The translations under genes and the position numbers were made by a program. From Desulfomarina profundi (lineage in GTDB: Bacteria; Desulfobacterota; Desulfobulbia; Desulfobulbales; Desulfocapsaceae), in NCBI RefSeq assembly GCF_019703855.1, contig NZ_AP024086.1, forward strand, positions 3,926,501-3,990,500: DNA of 64,000 bases. The letters are read 5' to 3'. This document shows, one piece after another, positions 55,485 through 62,910 of this stretch. Each line of letters opens with the position of its first letter. The first letter of the stretch is position 1. The notes under the pieces are model-generated. The model had not been told where the DNA came from. It did no database searches and was given only the letters and a program-made list of their open reading frames with translations.

Positions 55485-55892
55485 TCAGACAACACCTTTT
55501 TCCTCGAAAAAGGCCTTGTACTGCATATCTTCTGTTAATATATGATCAACCAGCCAGGTGCTGAGGTATTCCAGCAGGGCAACTGAAAGGATATTGGGGC
55601 CCACATTGGATGCGGAGCAGAAATCCATGGTTTTTTTAATAAATTCCTTGTGCCGTTTTACCTGGTGATCCTTCCTGTTATAACCGTATTCCGACATGAG
55701 GTACTCTTCGGCCCGAAAATGTTCTCGTGTGTAATCAGTCATTTCCGTGAGCAGTTTTGCAACTGTTTCAGGTTCGGTTACAACTTTCTGCTCACGGATC
55801 AACCGGTTAATCATGGCAATAATTTTTTTATGCTGCTCATCCATCCGGGCAATACCCACACTGAATTCGTCCTTCCAGATAATTTCTTCCAT
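55485..55892 (-). CDS. Bacteriohemerythrin
   Basis: 135 aa from MEEIIWKDEF (55892), supported by GAGAGGA about 8 nt upstream. Diiron-site ligands appear in the expected order: His21 (DEQHKKI), His58 and Glu62 (REHFRAEE), His76 and His81 (DHQVKRH), His117 and Asp122 (DHILTED). Hemerythrins bind O2 reversibly and in anaerobes are thought to carry or scavenge oxygen or sense it. Its pairing with an Fe-S scaffold gene suggests an oxidative-damage role. A longer reading from 55955 lacks support. Confidence 0.93.
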   Translation of the reverse strand: MEEIIWKDEFSVGIARMDEQHKKIIAMINRLIREQKVVTEPETVAKLLTEMTDYTREHFRAEEYLMSEYGYNRKDHQVKRHKEFIKKTMDFCSASNVGPNILSVALLEYLSTWLVDHILTEDMQYKAFFEEKGVV

Positions 55893-55972
55893 CCTGGTTC
55901 CTCTCTTTGAAAATCTCGTAATAGAAGGTTGTCGGGCCACAGTTGGGATTTTCATTTATTATTTTCTGATTA

Positions 55973-56030
55973 CCATGAAACTCAGCCAACCTGAAGATGC
56001 AACAATTATATCGGGCCAGGTTTTGTATGT
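55973..56030 (-). repeat. Dispersed upstream element, copy A
   Basis: In gene orientation: CCTGGCCCGATATAATTG, TTGCATCTTCAGGTTGGCTG, AGTTTCATGGTAATCAGAAA. It is the best match to copy B at 57461. It lies about 80 bp upstream of the hemerythrin start. The palindrome GAACCATCTGGTTC follows at 56052-56065. Confidence 0.65.
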
Positions 56031-56051
56031 AAGCAGATATTTTCTGTTGCA

Positions 56052-56065
56052 GAACCATCTGGTTC
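56052..56065. repeat. 14-bp palindrome (GAACCATCTGGTTC)
   Basis: Same palindrome as at 399-412 with the centre inverted, and likewise followed by AGCCA. It lies between the end of the restored gltA frame and repeat copy A. Confidence 0.4.
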
Positions 56066-56128
56066 AGCCATGCTGGCTTACATGAGAGTAATCAAAATAC
56101 CACCCGGGTCATTCTTTACAACCTAAAA

Positions 56129-57414
56129 TTATCTCTCGTGCAGAGAGATATATGGTCTTTTTGTTTTTCCTGTATATATTTGTCTCGGGCGGGAGATTCG
56201 CTGCTTATGGTCAAGCAGTTCCTTCCAGTTGGCTATCCATCCGGGCATTCTGCCAATGGCGAACATCACCGTATACATGTTCAGGGGATGCCTATGGCAC
56301 GCAGAAGAATACCACTGTAGAAATCGACGTTGGGATACAGGTTTCTCTCGATGAAAAAGTCGTCCTTGAGGATTTTTTCTTCAAGCTTTAATGCTATTTC
56401 AAGGAGACTGTCATCAATTTCAAGTTCGTTGAGAACGTTATGGACCTGTTTTTTTAATATAATGGAGCGGGGATCAAAATTTTTGTATATGCGATGGCCA
56501 AAGCCCATCAGTTTGAAGGGATCATTTCTGTCCTTTGCCTTTTCAATATAGTATTCTGGTTTGCGACCGGAAGCATGGATATCTTCCAGCATGGCAATGA
56601 CTCCGGCATTTGCTCCGCCGTGAAGCGGACCCCAGAGGGCACAGACGCCTGCGGAAACGGAACTGAAAAGATTGGCCCTGGAGCTGCCGACGACCCTTAC
56701 CGTGGATGTGGAGCAGTTCTGCTCATGGTCCGCATGGAGGATGAGGAACAGGTTGAGAGCTTTTTCAACTATGGGTGAAACCTGGTATTCCTGGTAGGGA
56801 TCGGAAAACATCATGTGGAGAAAGTTTCCGCAATAGCTCAGGTTGGGATTGGGATGATTTATGACCTTGCCGGAGGCCATGCGATAGGCGAATGCGGCAA
56901 TTGTCCTCACCTTGGAAAGGAGCAATGTTGCTGTTCGGTCAAATTCAGTTCCGGCCGATGTGACTTCGAGAACTTCCGGGTGAAAGCAGGATACCAGATT
57001 GAGCATGGCAGACAGAATTGCCATGGGCGGGGCAGATTTCGGAAAGCCTGAAAAATGGTGTTCCAGGTTAGTATGGAGTGGAGCATGTTCCTTGAGCTGG
57101 GCAGAGAAATTTCTCAGCTCAATTTCATTGGGCAGTTCTCCATAAAGAATAAGATAGGCAATCTCAACAAAGGACGCCTTTTCCGCGACTTCTTCAATGG
57201 GATAACCCCGGTACTGCAGAATTCCCTTTGCTCCGTCCACATAGGTGATCGAAGAGTAACAGGACCCGGTATTTCCAAAGCCGGGATCCATGGTGATATA
57301 GCCGGTTTCTGAACGCAGGGAGGTTATGTCAAAACATTTTTCATTTTCCGTACCCGTAATTACGTCAAATTCAAATTCTTTATTATCTACTTTCAGTATG
57401 GCCTTGTTGCTCAT
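56129..57414 (-). CDS. gltA: Citrate synthase (type II, GltA), frameshifted near the C-terminus as written
   Basis: As written the frame stops at 56281 after 377 aa, right after LLRAIGIP. Adding one base to the run at 56284-56287 (GGGG on the plus strand) restores [16 protein letters not shown] and on to [14 protein letters not shown] and a stop at 56129-56131, giving 428 aa, the size of E. coli GltA. Catalytic residues lie before the break ([28 protein letters not shown]). The lost part includes the Arg of RPRQIY, which binds citrate. The N-terminal [20 protein letters not shown] (in part) is the type II signature. It condenses acetyl-CoA and oxaloacetate. Confidence 0.92.
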
Positions 57415-57460
57415 ATTGGACTCCGTGTGGAAAAGAATGAATCATTGTTTTTCTGACTAC

Positions 57461-57510
57461 CCATGAACTCAGCCAACCTGGAGATGCGGCAATTTTATCA
57501 AACTGGCCTG
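57461..57510 (-). repeat. Dispersed upstream element, copy B
   Basis: In gene orientation: CAGGCCAGTTTGATAAAATTG, then CCGCATCTCCAGGTTGGCTG and AGTTCATGGGTAGTCAGAAA. It lies about 50 bp upstream of the citrate synthase start. A 19-bp block is identical to copy C at 26590-26608. The remainder of the 57415-57933 gap is AT-rich without a gene. Confidence 0.65.
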
Positions 57511-57863
57511 TGAAAAAAATAACTGATATTTCCAGCTAATATGATTTTTATTAAATAACAGTTACCCATGGTTTTTTCGGGCTCACAAAACGTGACTTTT
57601 AAAATAAACCTGATAAAACAGCCACATCTCCTCCGGCACGATTGTCAGACTGAGTTTTGTACATAGTCAGATTAATATTTTAAGGATTATCTGGTAATAA
57701 TAGTAATCATTTAAAATTAGGCAAGACTGATTCTTTCCGGAAAAGAGCATGGTGTTATTCTGAAATTCAGGTCGATATTCACATGGCCACTTTGAAAAAT
57801 CACCATTTCGCCAGATCTCTTCGTCACAGGAAAATGAAAAAGTCTCACATATAATTAATATGC

Positions 57864-57915
57864 TGCGCTTTTTAATTTTCCTGTTCTTTGATCTCGGACG
57901 AAAATTCTAATTTTT
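57864..57915. repeat. Direct repeat pair, left copy (TGCGCTTTTTAATTT ... ACGAAAATTCTAATTTTT)
   Basis: Two blocks, 15 bp (57864-57878) and 18 bp (57898-57915), recur in the same order and orientation at 59029-59043 and 59080-59097. They flank the FMN-dependent oxidase gene. The spacer between blocks differs (19 against 36 bp). Confidence 0.6.
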
Positions 57916-57933
57916 CAGGGCACCCACATGTTG

Positions 57934-58941
57934 TCAGAAGAGGAGTCGGGGGCCAATTTCTGTAATAGATCCGGTACCAGTCAGGACCATGGCCTGTTTC
58001 AATTCTTCTTTGAGAATGGAAATGTATTTTTCTACGCCATTTTGCAGACCACCGATCGCGGCGATGGAAAAAGGTCGGCCTATCATTACTCCATCAGCAC
58101 CGAGTGCCAGCATTTTCAGGATGTCGCTGCCGTTACGTATACCCCCGTCAACCAGAAGAGTCGTCTTTTCACGGGTGACTGCGGCAATGTCAGGAAGCAC
58201 CTGCGCCGTTGCCGGAGTACAGTCAAAAACCCTTCCTCCGTGATTGGAAACGACAATGCCGTCCACTCCAGCATCAATAGCCATGAGGGCCTCATCGGGA
58301 GTCATAATACCCTTGAGAATAAAACGGAGGCCGGATTTTTTGACAATTTCAGTTAATTTTTCTAAGGGTTTGGGAGATACCGGGCGACCCATTTTGCGGA
58401 GGGTGATAAGGCCGGCCGCATCAATATCCATACCGACAATACTTGTTCCCGTCTCTTTTGCTGCGTCAAGTTTTTCATACAATTCCTGGTCTTCCCAGGG
58501 CTTTATAAACGGAATACCGTGTCCTGCGGATTTTTTTATGGCATTGAATCCTGTAAGATGGATGAATTCCGGGACTCCGTCCCCTGTGCAGCCCATGATA
58601 TTCCGGGCTTTGCAGCCACTGATTATGGCATCAATATATTCTTCCTCACTGATTTTTCCGCCCATATTGAATGAGACACCTCCAATGGGTGCGGCAAAAA
58701 TCGGCAGTGCAAAGCGGGTGCCGAAAAAAGTGGTTGACGTGTCAGGGTCAGACACTGAATGGATAAGACGCATGTTAAGATGAATGGAGGCCAGTTTTTC
58801 AAGATTGATTGTAAATGCATTGCCCGTACCCAGGCCACCCATGCCCGGTACTTCACCCCGGCAGGCTAGGCCATCGCAGACAGGGCAAACCCTGCAGAAT
58901 CCTTTCATCAGTTTTCTGGCATTTTCACGTATTTCTTTCAT
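57934..58941 (-). CDS. FMN-dependent alpha-hydroxy-acid oxidising protein with N-terminal Cys cluster
   Basis: 335 aa. The TIM-barrel core of the lactate/glycolate oxidase family is clear: FALPIFAAPIGG, GMDIDAAGLITLRKMG, RFILKGIMTPDEAL, VSNHGGRVFDCTPAT (catalytic His in SNHGGR) and LLVDGGIRNGSDILKMLALGADGVMIGRPF (in part, phosphate site). The N-terminus carries four Cys (Cys16, 19, 22, 27 in CRVCPVCDGLAC), an arrangement seen in anaerobe members and suggesting an Fe-S or zinc site. The acid oxidised is unknown. It is flanked by a pair of direct repeats. Confidence 0.85.
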   Translation of the reverse strand: MKEIRENARKLMKGFCRVCPVCDGLACRGEVPGMGGLGTGNAFTINLEKLASIHLNMRLIHSVSDPDTSTTFFGTRFALPIFAAPIGGVSFNMGGKISEEEYIDAIISGCKARNIMGCTGDGVPEFIHLTGFNAIKKSAGHGIPFIKPWEDQELYEKLDAAKETGTSIVGMDIDAAGLITLRKMGRPVSPKPLEKLTEIVKKSGLRFILKGIMTPDEALMAIDAGVDGIVVSNHGGRVFDCTPATAQVLPDIAAVTREKTTLLVDGGIRNGSDILKMLALGADGVMIGRPFSIAAIGGLQNGVEKYISILKEELKQAMVLTGTGSITEIGPRLLF

Positions 58942-59028
58942 GTTCAGACTCCATCTGCAATACAGTTCAATTATGATACTCTCTGTTATTATCCTGTTTC
59001 CCTTGAAATTCTATTTGTCGGCAAGTTT

Positions 59029-59097
59029 TGCGCTTTTTAATTTATCTGTTTCTCAAAGTCTGTACTCGCCTGTTCCTGAACGAAAATTCTAATTTTT
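59029..59097. repeat. Direct repeat pair, right copy
   Basis: Second copy of the two-block repeat at 57864-57915, blocks at 59029-59043 and 59080-59097. It lies between the FMN oxidase start and the 3' end of the small membrane protein gene. Confidence 0.6.
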
Positions 59098-59134
59098 TTA
59101 AAATACCCTATTGTGAAAATTTAAAATAGTAAAT

Positions 59135-59344
59135 TTACCAACCATATTCAGCCAGTTGGGTAAGAAAGGCAATGAACGATCCTAGAAAAATCGCCCCTAT
59201 GGCCAGGGAGGCAAGGACGTATTTGATGAGTTTTCTGTTATTTGAAAAAAAAGCTGAAAGGAGGGGCGTGATCTGTTTAAACAGTGAGATTCTATAAGTT
59301 TTTGTAAGAAAGAGAAAGGAGACTGTTGCCGAGTTTGTTTTCAT
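59135..59344 (-). CDS. Small single-span membrane protein, 69 aa
   Basis: 69 aa, no family recognised. A basic, aromatic N-terminal half (including KTYRISLFKQITPLLSAFF) is followed by NNRKLIKYV and a hydrophobic helix LASLAIGAIFLGSFIAFLTQ at about residues 43-62. The start is well supported by AGGAGG 8 nt upstream. It stands alone; nothing recognisable lies in the roughly 290-bp gap (59345-59635) before the sigma-54 regulator's 3' end. Confidence 0.7.
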   Translation of the reverse strand: MKTNSATVSFLFLTKTYRISLFKQITPLLSAFFSNNRKLIKYVLASLAIGAIFLGSFIAFLTQLAEYGW

Positions 59345-59635
59345 ATTCTATTCCTCCTGTTTGATATGTTTGAATCCAGTATAACAGGGGCGGGGTATCA
59401 CAGAGTGAGCCCCGGAGAATATTTTTAAAAATGTGGGCTAGCACTGAGGAAGACCGTAGAATCGGAGCGGGCAGACAATCAAGCGAGGTCAGGGCAGGAA
59501 GATTCCGGGGATAGTGTGCCAAGGAAGATTGAAGCAGGTGTTGTATATTATTTCCGGGTCTACCGTGAAATTGAAAATGGTGGAGACAGCGACATACATC
59601 ACATCCTTTCTTTCATACGGACCGCAATGGTTGCA

Positions 59636-61012
59636 TTACCTGTTATCCATAATCCCGAATTTTTTCATTCGGTTCCAGATCGTAACCCGTGAAACTCCCA
59701 GCAGCTCAGCGGCCCGGCTCCGGTTCCAGTCCGACTTTTCAAGGGCCGTAAGCAGCTGCCTTCGCTGCTGTTCCTTCTTATCTTTTACTGAAGCAACCTG
59801 CCGTTTCGGCTCAACCTGCCCCTCGTTGTACAGAATGATCGGTGGCAGGTCGTCCGGGACAATCATATCGCCGCGACAGGTGACAAAAGCATATTCGAAG
59901 GTTGAGCGCAGCTCACGAACATTTCCGGGCCAGTTGTAGCGGACCAGTAGATCCATGGCCTCAGGGCTTATTCCCCGAATACTTTTACCCGTTTTCAGTT
60001 GCAGCTTGGTGAAAAAAGATTCGGCCAAAAGGGTGATGTCTCCGCCCCGTTCACGCACTGGCGGGATATTGATGGGAATGACGTTGATACGGTAGAAAAA
60101 ATCCTCACGGAAAATACCTTCTTCCACCATTTCCCTGAGGTTCTTGTTAGTTGCAGTGATGATCCGAACATCGATGGGAATGGGCTGGTTATCACCTACC
60201 CGTTCGATGATCATTTCCTCTAGTACCCGCAGAAGTTTGACTTGGGTGGTCAGGGGAAGATCGCCGATTTCATCAAGGAAAATTGAGCCGCCACGGGCAG
60301 CCTCGAACCGCCCTTTACGATCCTGGATCGCTGTGGTAAACGCCCCCTTTACATGCCCGAACAGCTCGCTTTCCAGCAGCGATTCATTGAGTGCTGCACA
60401 ATTCACTTTGATGTAGGGTTTATCGCGGCGGGGACTGAGTTCGTGCACAGCCTGGGCAACGAGTTCCTTACCCGTGCCCGACTCACCGTAGATAATAAGA
60501 GGAGCATCGGAATCTGCAGCATTGGTGATCAGGTTGTACACCCGCTGCATGGCTGCCGAATTGCCAACCATCCCGTGAAAGGTCTCCCGGCCGATGAGCT
60601 CTCGTTTAAAGGCCTCAATCTTGTGTTCGTGCTCAAGGATTTCGGTGATGTCGGTCATGGTCTCCACCGCGCCGATCACTTTGCCCTCACTGTCGCGCAG
60701 GACACAGGAATTTTTAAAGATGTTTACCTGACTGCCGTCCCGCCGCTTGAGCACGCAACGCTGCTTTTTAATTGCTCCATCCCGAAACAGCCGGCACCAG
60801 TGATGGGTTTCCCGTGTTCGTTCGAGGTGACAGGCCGTGCAGTTGAGTCGGGAGCAGGGCTGACCGACCAGCTCATGCAGGTCATATCCGGTTAACTGGA
60901 GAAATGCCCGGTTGGCGGAAACGATTATCCCATCCTGAGTGACAATCATCACCCCCTCCTGAATGGTATCAACCACTGTTTTCCAGTATTGATTCAACTC
61001 CTGTTCAAGCAT
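59636..61012 (-). CDS. Sigma-54-dependent PAS/AAA+/Fis transcriptional regulator
   Basis: 458 aa. The PAS domain (about 10-125) contains an unusual Cys set (CSRLNCTACHLE, then a later WCRLF and QRC), suggesting a redox or metal sensor. The AAA+ domain (about 145-380) has Walker A GESGTGKE, Walker B GGSIFLDEIGDL and RYNWPGNVRELRS. The sigma-54-contacting loop reads GAFTTA instead of GAFTGA. A C-terminal Fis helix-turn-helix follows (WNRSRAAELLGVSRVTIWNRMKKFG in part). It is divergent from the tusA/dsrE/hdrA operon, whose promoter is a good -24/-12 match, so this regulator probably controls it. Confidence 0.93.
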   Translation of the reverse strand: MLEQELNQYWKTVVDTIQEGVMIVTQDGIIVSANRAFLQLTGYDLHELVGQPCSRLNCTACHLERTRETHHWCRLFRDGAIKKQRCVLKRRDGSQVNIFKNSCVLRDSEGKVIGAVETMTDITEILEHEHKIEAFKRELIGRETFHGMVGNSAAMQRVYNLITNAADSDAPLIIYGESGTGKELVAQAVHELSPRRDKPYIKVNCAALNESLLESELFGHVKGAFTTAIQDRKGRFEAARGGSIFLDEIGDLPLTTQVKLLRVLEEMIIERVGDNQPIPIDVRIITATNKNLREMVEEGIFREDFFYRINVIPINIPPVRERGGDITLLAESFFTKLQLKTGKSIRGISPEAMDLLVRYNWPGNVRELRSTFEYAFVTCRGDMIVPDDLPPIILYNEGQVEPKRQVASVKDKKEQQRRQLLTALEKSDWNRSRAAELLGVSRVTIWNRMKKFGIMDNR

Positions 61013-61079
61013 GACTGCCTTTTGATTTGTTTAGATGTTAAGGAAAGTGTAAAGGGTTAATATAAAATTTTAACACTTT

Positions 61080-61128
61080 GTTTAGCGCTTAACAACCGTT
61101 GTTTACCGGTTTAGCAGCATATTAAACC
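61080..61128. promoter_or_regulatory. Candidate upstream activator sites for the sigma-54 regulator
   Basis: Two inverted repeats about 80-125 bp upstream of the -24 element: GTTTAGCGCTTAAC (61080-61093, 12 of 14 symmetric) and GGTTTA-N9-TAAACC (61108-61128, perfect). The shared half-site is GTTTA. Position and symmetry suit binding by the divergent Fis-type regulator. Confidence 0.5.
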
Positions 61129-61204
61129 AGGAGTTTAAAGATAACGTATTAAAATAAAAGACTTATTTGTAATTGTATGCTTTCAGTGAAAACTTTTTTA
61201 CAAC

Positions 61205-61220
61205 AGGCACATCCGTTGCT
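61205..61220 (+). promoter_or_regulatory. Sigma-54 promoter of the sulfur-trafficking operon
   Basis: AGGCAC-ATCCG-TTGCT, with GG (61206-61207) and GC (61218-61219) separated by exactly 10 nt, as required for -24/-12 promoters. It lies 43 bp upstream of the first gene and is divergent from a sigma-54 activator gene. Confidence 0.85.
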
Positions 61221-61262
61221 AAACAGAGTTCAACTGTGCAATTATTACCGGAAGCTATGAAA

Positions 61263-61541
61263 ATGCGACAGCAATTCAAACTCCAGGGAACACCCGACCC
61301 ATTTACTCTGCTCAAGGTAAGCCAGGCCTTTCGGGAAATTTCCTGCGGCGAGTCGCTGGAACTTATATATTCAGGCGAACATATCCCGGATGAACTGTTC
61401 AAAATTCTTCCGGCCCGTACGTATAAAATTATTGCGCAGGATCAGTATGAAGATCCGCTCCGCTACCGGATCGTACTGCAGAAAACAGCAATTGAGCCTG
61501 CAGCAGCGGATGAACCCCCAAACGGATGTCAATGCAGCTGA
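61263..61541 (+). CDS. TusA/SirA-fold protein lacking the catalytic cysteine
   Basis: 92 aa from ATG 61263, chosen because GGAAG lies 8 nt before it (ATG 61257 would be only 2 nt away). The N-terminal LQGTPDPFTLLKVSQAFREI aligns with TusA (CPxP followed by helix 1), but the CPxP motif is TPDP (Thr10 in place of Cys). GESLELIYSGEHIPDEL continues the fold. The C-terminus ends PPNGCQCS, so cysteines exist there instead. It is first in the operon. It may be a structural or regulatory TusA partner rather than a sulfur carrier; that is an inference. Confidence 0.75.
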   Translation: MRQQFKLQGTPDPFTLLKVSQAFREISCGESLELIYSGEHIPDELFKILPARTYKIIAQDQYEDPLRYRIVLQKTAIEPAAADEPPNGCQCS

Positions 61542-61620
61542 GTCGTAATAGAAATTCTGTTTCACAAAGGTACCGAGCCAGGGGCCGGTAATATTGAATT
61601 AAGCAAGTAAGGAGAAGAAC

Positions 61621-61992
61621 ATGTCTGAGGAAGCAAAGAAATTAGTGTATGTCCTGCATGATGGCCCGGAGAGAGCCGAAAAAATACTCACCTGTTTTGC
61701 TGTAGCCAACATCGGTGTATCAATGGAACAGGACGTGACCATCATGGTCTTTGGTGAGGCGACAAGACTGGTATACAAAGGGGTTGGTGAAACTGTACAT
61801 TCCCTGGACCGCCTTCCCCTGGACCGACTGATCCGCGATTTCCTGGATAACGGTGGCAAGATCATGTGCTGTCTGCCCTGCATCAAGTCCCGCAAGGTGG
61901 ATACCTCCATGCTGGTTGACGGTGTTGAGGCTCTGACAGGCACTATTGTTAATGATGTTTTTGTCGAAGCTGACCAGGTTATCGGCTGGTAG
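61621..61992 (+). CDS. DsrE family sulfur-trafficking protein
   Basis: 123 aa. The DsrE/DsrF-like fold is seen in LVYVLHDGPERAEKILTCFAVAN (in part), DVTIMVFGEATRLVYKG and the C-terminal VEALTGTIVNDVFVEADQVIGW (in part). The reactive site is a cysteine trio CCLPC (Cys83, Cys84, Cys87) in the usual DsrE position, with a further Cys25. DsrE-type proteins carry or transfer sulfane sulfur, typically exchanging with TusA. AAGGAG is 6 nt before the start. It lies between the Cys-less TusA-like gene and a canonical tusA. Confidence 0.9.
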   Translation: MSEEAKKLVYVLHDGPERAEKILTCFAVANIGVSMEQDVTIMVFGEATRLVYKGVGETVHSLDRLPLDRLIRDFLDNGGKIMCCLPCIKSRKVDTSMLVDGVEALTGTIVNDVFVEADQVIGW

Positions 61993-62051
61993 CCAGACAA
62001 ACAAATACGATAATAACAAGTAACCAAATTCAATCTTTAGAGGAGATTATC

Positions 62052-62300
62052 ATGTCTGATTTAAGCAATGTTACCGCAGCTTCCACCATCGATTCCCGTG
62101 GATCCGCATGCCCCGGTCCCCTGCTCGAAGCCAAGAAAGGCATTGGCAAGGTCAAGGTGAGTGAAGTGTTGGAAATTTACTCTAACGATGAGGGCACCCG
62201 CATCGATCTCAAGGCCTGGGCCAACAAGGTTGGTCATGAGTACATGGGATATATGGAAGCCGACGGGTATGACAAGCATTATATCACCCGTAAGAAATAA
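62052..62300 (+). CDS. tusA: Sulfur carrier protein TusA
   Basis: 82 aa. The canonical CPxP motif is present as SACPGPLLEAKK (Cys20), followed by a beta-alpha-beta fold (VLEIYSNDEGTRIDLKAWANKVGHEY in part). TusA carries a persulfide on this Cys and passes it to DsrE-type proteins or Hdr-like complexes. AGAGGAG lies 8 nt upstream. A very stable hairpin follows 20 bp after the stop. Confidence 0.93.
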   Translation: MSDLSNVTAASTIDSRGSACPGPLLEAKKGIGKVKVSEVLEIYSNDEGTRIDLKAWANKVGHEYMGYMEADGYDKHYITRKK

Positions 62301-62319
62301 CAACAGACAGTAAATGGCA

Positions 62320-62368
62320 ATCGGCAAGATTCGGACCAGGGTGGTGACCCGGTCCGGAGCATGCCGAT
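62320..62368 (+). promoter_or_regulatory. Long stem-loop between tusA and the MvhD-like gene
   Basis: ATCGGCA (62320-62326) pairs with TGCCGAT (62362-62368), CGGACC (62332-62337) with GGTCCG (62351-62356), and GGGT with ACCC around a GGTG loop. No T run follows, so it is not a typical terminator; RNA processing, stability or attenuation are possible. Confidence 0.75.
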
Positions 62369-62398
62369 CAAGGCGATTTTCTTGATAAAGGTTTGATC

Positions 62399-62851
62399 AT
62401 GGCAACTGATGCACAAGAAGGAAAAATTCTGATACTGGCCACTGAATCCTGTGCCTACCCCGGTGCAAACTCGGTAGGACAGGCTCATTCAAGCTACCCT
62501 GCCAATACCTACATCATGCGGGTCATGGCGCCGGTTCTCTTTCCGGAGCATTTTTATATCGACTGTTTCAGAAAGGGAATCAGCGGTATCATTGTCATGT
62601 CCTGTGGTGAGGAATGTCCCTATGAAGGAGCCTATCACGCTTTTGCTAAACGAATCGACAACGTATTTCAGTTGATGAAAAAATATGATCTTGACCTGCG
62701 CCGTCTGCGGCTGACTGCCATCTGCACGGTCTGTAACCGGCCCTTTTTAAAAGAGGTCAATGACATGAATAACCTGATCAGGGAACTGGGCCCACCGGTG
62801 CTCAAAGATCCGGCCGAGGTTGAAGCGGCTGCCGCACCTGATCAGGAATGA
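62399..62851 (+). CDS. MvhD/FlpD-like hydrogenase delta subunit, [2Fe-2S] electron-transfer protein
   Basis: 150 aa. The family signature is a set of cysteines: SCAYPGANS near residue 18, then SCGEECPYEGAYH mid-protein and CTVCNRPF near residue 115. MvhD-type proteins carry a [2Fe-2S] cluster and pass electrons to HdrA. The start ATG 62399 has a weak ribosome site. The next gene is hdrA, 59 bp downstream, consistent with a MvhD-HdrA unit. No mvhA/G hydrogenase genes are visible. Confidence 0.85.
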   Translation: MATDAQEGKILILATESCAYPGANSVGQAHSSYPANTYIMRVMAPVLFPEHFYIDCFRKGISGIIVMSCGEECPYEGAYHAFAKRIDNVFQLMKKYDLDLRRLRLTAICTVCNRPFLKEVNDMNNLIRELGPPVLKDPAEVEAAAAPDQE

Positions 62852-62910
62852 CAGACATGGGTTTTGTCAGAATATAAAAAAACAAGCAGTGACGAGGAAG
62901 GGAGAATTTC

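Noticed and set aside
59345-59635. Additional gene between the small membrane protein and the sigma-54 regulator
   Set aside because: Open frames there run into the regulator's coding region antisense and lack ribosome sites.
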